Shown here: positions 60,885 through 64,000 of the stretch, piece after piece | Layout: each line of letters begins with the position of its first letter | How positions within the stretch are numbered: the first letter of the stretch is position 1 | NCBI RefSeq assembly: GCF_900176385.1 | Contig: NZ_FWXN01000008.1 | Location: 1-64,000, forward strand | Direction: 5' to 3' | From: Janibacter indicus | GTDB taxonomy: Bacteria; Actinomycetota; Actinomycetes; Actinomycetales; Dermatophilaceae | DNA: 64,000 nucleotides | The notes under the pieces: generated by a model | What the model was told of the DNA's origin: nothing | Database searches by the model: none | Seen by the model: the letters and a program-made list of their open reading frames with translations, nothing else | Position numbers and translations under genes: made by a program

Positions 60885-60962
60885 GTGTTTCCTCCCCTCG
60901 GAGGTTCTTCGCCGGGCCCCTCCCGGTCCTCCGAGTCCCCCCACCCGACCAAATCAACGGCG

Positions 60963-60987
60963 CGAAGGGGGGTTCCCGCCCCCTTCG
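60963..60987. repeat. Inverted CGAAGGGGG repeat between ehuB and the response regulator
   Basis: CGAAGGGGG (60963-60971) and CCCCCTTCG (60979-60987) form a nine-base hairpin with a seven-base loop in the intergenic region between divergent genes. It is an instance of the recurrent heptamer in the window rather than an obvious terminator, because both flanking genes read away from it. Confidence 0.5.
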
Positions 60988-61060
60988 TTGTCACTCCGTG
61001 ACCCCACCGCGCCCAGCGCTCGTTCAGCCGACACCCAGACAACGGGCGCACACTCGACGG

Positions 61061-61774
61061 GTGAGCACTCCCACCACCTCCGTCGACGCCCCCCACCTGC
61101 TGGTCGTCGAGGACGAGCCCAACATCCGCGAGCTGCTCGCCACGTCGCTGCGCTTCGCCGGCTTCGAGGTCGAGGTGGCCGGCGACGGCGCGAGCGCGCT
61201 CGACGCGGTGCACCGCATGGAGCCCGACCTCATCGTCCTCGACGTCATGCTCCCCGACACCGACGGCTTCGAGGTCGCCTCCCGGCTGCGCGCCTCCGAG
61301 CGCCACCAGCCGATCCTCTTCCTCACCGCGCGCGACTCCCTCGACGACAAGCTCAAGGGCCTGACCGTCGGCGGCGACGACTACGTCACCAAGCCCTTCT
61401 CCCTCGAGGAGGTCATCGCCCGCATCCGGGTCATCCTGCGCCGCACGACCGACATCCCCTCCACCGAGTCGGTGCTGCGCTTCGCCGACCTCGAGCTCGA
61501 CGACGAGGCCCACGAGGTCCGCCGCGCCGGGCGGGTCATCGACGTCTCGCCGACCGAGTTCAAGCTGCTGCGCTACCTCATGCTCAACCCCAACCGCGTC
61601 CTGTCGAAGGCCCAGATCCTCGACCACGTGTGGGACTACGACTTCCGGGGCGAGATGGGGATCGTCGAGTCCTACATCTCCTACCTGCGCCGCAAGATCG
61701 ACACCGAGGGGCTGCCGCCGCTCATCCACACCAAGCGCGGCTTCGGCTACGTGCTGCGCCTGCCGCCCGAGTGA
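61061..61774 (+). CDS. OmpR-family response regulator (MprA-like)
   Basis: The 237-residue regulator has a receiver with Asp61 in LIVLDVMLPD as phosphate acceptor, Thr in FLTAR and Lys111 in DYVTKPFS, followed by a winged-helix C-terminus (VSPTEFKLLRYLMLNPNRVL, YISYLRRKIDTEG, KRGFGYVLRLP). The GTG at 61061 gives STPTTSVDAPHLLVVEDEP. It is seven bases from the sensor kinase gene. The pair plus a following HtrA-like protease resembles mprA-mprB-pepD of mycobacteria, but that is only an inference from gene order. Confidence 0.88.
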   Translation: MSTPTTSVDAPHLLVVEDEPNIRELLATSLRFAGFEVEVAGDGASALDAVHRMEPDLIVLDVMLPDTDGFEVASRLRASERHQPILFLTARDSLDDKLKGLTVGGDDYVTKPFSLEEVIARIRVILRRTTDIPSTESVLRFADLELDDEAHEVRRAGRVIDVSPTEFKLLRYLMLNPNRVLSKAQILDHVWDYDFRGEMGIVESYISYLRRKIDTEGLPPLIHTKRGFGYVLRLPPE

Positions 61775-61781
61775 CCCGCCC

Positions 61782-63242
61782 ATGAGCCTCGAGCGCGTCA
61801 CCGCGCCCGTCGTCCGCCGGTTGGAGGCGATGCCGCTCACCTGGCGGCTCGTCGTCATCCTGCTGACGCTGCTGCTCGCGGCGCTGCTCGCGACCTCGCT
61901 GACGACGGCGTGGCTGCTCCAGCGCGACCTCGAGGCCAATGTCGACGAACAGCTGCGCACGGTCGCCATCCCGGTCGCCGAGGACAGCTCCGGGCTGTCG
62001 ACCGGGGGCGAGACCCCGGACTTCTACCAGCCGCGCAGCGGACCGACCAACCTCTTCTTCGTGCGCCAGCCCGCCGACGGCGACGCCTGGCAGTACCGCT
62101 TCCCCACGGGCGTGAGCTCCCGCCCCGACGTGCCCGTCATCCGTGCCGACGACGCGCGGGCCATCACCAACCAGCCCTTCACCGTCGAGTCGCTCGACGG
62201 CACCGTCCAGTGGCGCTTCATCGCCGGCCGCTACGAGGACGGCTCGACCTTCGCCGTCGGCATGCCGCTGTCCGGGGTCAACAAGGTCATCGGCCGCTAC
62301 GTCATCGTCACCGCCTCCGTCGGTCTGGGGGCCCTGGCGACCTGCGGGGTCCTCGGCTGGTTCGCCACCCGCCGGGCCTTCCGCCCCCTTCGTCGCATCG
62401 AGGACACCGCCGCGGCCATCGCCGCCGGCGACCTGACCCGACGTGTCCCCGTGCGCCACAGCCATGACGAGGTCGCGAGCCTGAGCGAGTCGCTCAACTC
62501 CATGCTCGGTCAGGTCGAGCGCAGCTTCGCCGTGCAGGAGGCGTCCGAGACCAAGATGCGCCAGTTCGTCGCCGACGCGAGCCACGAGCTGCGCACCCCG
62601 CTCGCGACCGTCCGCGGCTACGCCGAGCTCTACCGGCAGGGCGCCGTCCAGGGCCCCGACCAGACGACCCAGGCGATGGAGCGGATCGAGGGCGAGGCCT
62701 CGCGCATGACCGGGCTCGTCGACGACCTGCTGCTGCTGGCCCGCCTCGACGACCAACGCCCGCTGGAGCTCGAGGACGTCGACCTCGTCGTCCTGTCCGC
62801 CGAGACCGTCCACGACGCCCGCGCCCGGGCTCCCCACCGGTCGATCCAGCTCGCCGGTCTCGACGGCGACCTGCGGCCCGCGGTCGTCCGCGGCGACGAC
62901 GGCCGGCTGCGGCAGGTGCTGAGCAACCTCATCGGCAATGCCCTCATGCACACCGCCGACGACGTGCTCGTCGAGGTCCGCACCGGCCAGGTCGGCGACC
63001 GAGCAGTCCTCGAGGTCCGCGACCACGGCGCCGGCATCGACCCCGAGGTGGCCGCCCGGGTCTTCGAACGCTTCTACCGGGTCGACAAGGCCCGCTCGCG
63101 GGCACGCGGTGGCAGCGGCCTCGGCCTGGCCATCGTCGCCCAGCACTCCGGCACCGTCGCGGTCCGCGAGACCCCGGGCGGCGGCGCGACCTTCCGCGTC
63201 GAGCTGCCGGGCGCGACACCGGCGCGCCCCGGCCACGTCTGA
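61782..63242 (+). CDS. Sensor histidine kinase (MprB-like)
   Basis: This 486-residue kinase has a helix at about 22-46 (LVVILLTLLLAALLATSLTT), an external loop with an unusual YQPRSGPTNLFFVRQ stretch, a second helix near 170-190 and a HAMP region. The HisKA motif is DASHELRTPLATVRGYAELY with the phosphorylated His. The ATPase domain has LIGNALMH (N box), DHGAGIDP (G1) and RGGSGLGLAIV (G2). The ATG is at 61782, and the stop precedes the protease gene by 86 bases. Confidence 0.9.
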   Translation: MSLERVTAPVVRRLEAMPLTWRLVVILLTLLLAALLATSLTTAWLLQRDLEANVDEQLRTVAIPVAEDSSGLSTGGETPDFYQPRSGPTNLFFVRQPADGDAWQYRFPTGVSSRPDVPVIRADDARAITNQPFTVESLDGTVQWRFIAGRYEDGSTFAVGMPLSGVNKVIGRYVIVTASVGLGALATCGVLGWFATRRAFRPLRRIEDTAAAIAAGDLTRRVPVRHSHDEVASLSESLNSMLGQVERSFAVQEASETKMRQFVADASHELRTPLATVRGYAELYRQGAVQGPDQTTQAMERIEGEASRMTGLVDDLLLLARLDDQRPLELEDVDLVVLSAETVHDARARAPHRSIQLAGLDGDLRPAVVRGDDGRLRQVLSNLIGNALMHTADDVLVEVRTGQVGDRAVLEVRDHGAGIDPEVAARVFERFYRVDKARSRARGGSGLGLAIVAQHSGTVAVRETPGGGATFRVELPGATPARPGHV

Positions 63243-63328
63243 TCACAGCAATCTGACAGGTGGGGCCAAGGACGATCAGAAGTCCGCGGCGCAGAGTGGG
63301 TCGCACAGCCTCGAGAAGGAGCCCCACG

Positions 63329-64000
63329 ATGGACCAGCCCACCGCGCCACTGCCGCCGCAGCACCCTTCGTACGCCTCGGCGCTCGCCACTCCCCCGCCG
63401 CCGCGCATGCCGCGCCACCGGGGACGCCGTATCGGCGAGCTGACCGCGGTCGCGGTCCTCACCGCGGCCCTGGCCAGCGGTGGCACCTGGGGTGTCATGT
63501 CGCTCACCGACGACGGCACGACCGCCGCCTCGTCGACGAGCGCGAGCACATCCGGTGACTCCGCCGCCAGCGTGGTCCCGGTGAGCAGCGCCTCCAAGAC
63601 CAACCCCGACTGGAACGCCGTGACCGCCGCCGTCACGCCGAGCGTCGTCTCGATCACCGTCTCGGCGGGCGGCTCCGGCGGCGAGGGGTCCGGGGTCGTC
63701 CTGGACAAGGAGGGGCACGTCCTCACCAATCACCACGTCGTGAGCGGGGCGGGCGACGACGCGACGATCACGGTCACCCTCTCCGACGGCAAGACCTACC
63801 GGGCGAGCATCGCCGGCGAGGACGCCTCGACCGACCTGGCGGTGCTCACCCTCGAGGACCCGCCCGATGACCTGCAGCCGATCACCGTCGGCTCCTCCTC
63901 GGGCCTGGAGGTCGGCGACCCGGTCATGGCGGTCGGCAACCCCCTCGGCCTCTCCGGCACGGTGACCACGGGCATCGTCAGCGCCCTCGACCGCCCCGTG
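63329..64000 (+). CDS. HtrA/DegP-like serine protease, partial at window edge
   Basis: Only the first 224 residues are in the window and the frame is open to the end. The protein has a cytosolic Pro-rich N-terminus, a helix at about 35-57 (ELTAVAVLTAALASGGTWGV), a Ser/Thr-rich linker and a trypsin-like domain: VTAAVTPSVVSITVSAG, GVVLDKEGHVLTNHHVVSGA with catalytic His, ASTDLAVLTL with catalytic Asp, and AVGNPLGLSGTVTTGIVSAL. The catalytic Ser and any PDZ domain would be right of the window. AGAAGGAG precedes the ATG. It follows the two-component pair, as PepD follows MprAB in mycobacteria. Confidence 0.85.
   Translation, partial: MDQPTAPLPPQHPSYASALATPPPPRMPRHRGRRIGELTAVAVLTAALASGGTWGVMSLTDDGTTAASSTSASTSGDSAASVVPVSSASKTNPDWNAVTAAVTPSVVSITVSAGGSGGEGSGVVLDKEGHVLTNHHVVSGAGDDATITVTLSDGKTYRASIAGEDASTDLAVLTLEDPPDDLQPITVGSSSGLEVGDPVMAVGNPLGLSGTVTTGIVSALDRPV

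Overview
The window is about 72% G+C, with GTG and TTG starts, four-base ATGA/GTGA stop-start overlaps, and typical actinobacterial genes (a SepX/GlpR-like division protein, IdeR, a DUF3027 + cold-shock pair, a paired XPB-type helicase, a DUF222-HNH protein, a c-di-AMP riboswitch ahead of an NlpC/P60 hydrolase). This fits a high-GC Gram-positive of the Micrococcales, and an Intrasporangiaceae-like member is my best guess. That placement comes from gene content and codon use only.

Region by region. Positions 1-2200 are the right end of an AICE-type integrative element (truncated replication initiator, excisionase, tyrosine integrase) abutting a tRNA-Ala(CGC) gene. Positions 2363-17649 are chromosomal backbone: AI-2E-type exporter, sepX/glpR-like gene, RimJ-like acetyltransferase and a eukaryote-type UTP-glucose-1-phosphate uridylyltransferase, 5-formyl-THF cyclo-ligase, penicillin acylase, K+/H+ antiporter, FmdB, a CpaB/SAF-like protein, MscL, a DUF4011-type helicase-nuclease and an MFS carrier.

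Positions 17738-22637 are a small, AT-richer genomic island inserted in tRNA-Arg(CCT). It is bounded by a diverged copy of the tRNA 3' half. It carries a dead integrase, a frameshifted PIN-domain gene, DUF5919 and NUDIX remnants, and a three-gene operon that appears intact: a Pycsar-type nucleotide cyclase, an E2 (ubiquitin-conjugating)-like protein and a PycTM-type membrane effector. The E2-like gene between cyclase and effector is the most exciting feature here. It resembles a short type II CBASS layout in which the CD-NTase is replaced by a Pycsar cyclase.

Positions 22644-36312 hold an SOS-boxed DUF222-HNH gene, a complete Mrp-type Na+/H+ antiporter operon (mnhA, with a fused B domain, then C-G), the riboswitch-controlled NlpC/P60 gene, ideR, an MFS gene, an SDR, a hydroxyacid-oxoacid transhydrogenase-like enzyme and pdxH. 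Positions 36539-41528 are accessory: a helical-repeat protein, a strand-asymmetric C/A-rich tract and two convergent acyltransferase-3/SGNH proteins. Positions 41652-64000 return to backbone: citrate synthase-lipoprotein-serC-GT39 operon, marR-MFS with a visible operator, an NCS2 purine permease, DUF2530/DUF3027/Csp, an MFS gene, the XPB helicase with its partner, HMG-CoA lyase, an ectoine-type ABC importer (ehuBCDA), and an MprAB-like two-component pair followed by an HtrA-like protease cut by the window edge.

The heptamer CGAAGGG (mostly CGAAGGGRG) recurs roughly 45 times by eye across the backbone, often as inverted pairs, and is nearly absent from the tRNA-Arg island. No rRNA genes or CRISPR arrays were seen.
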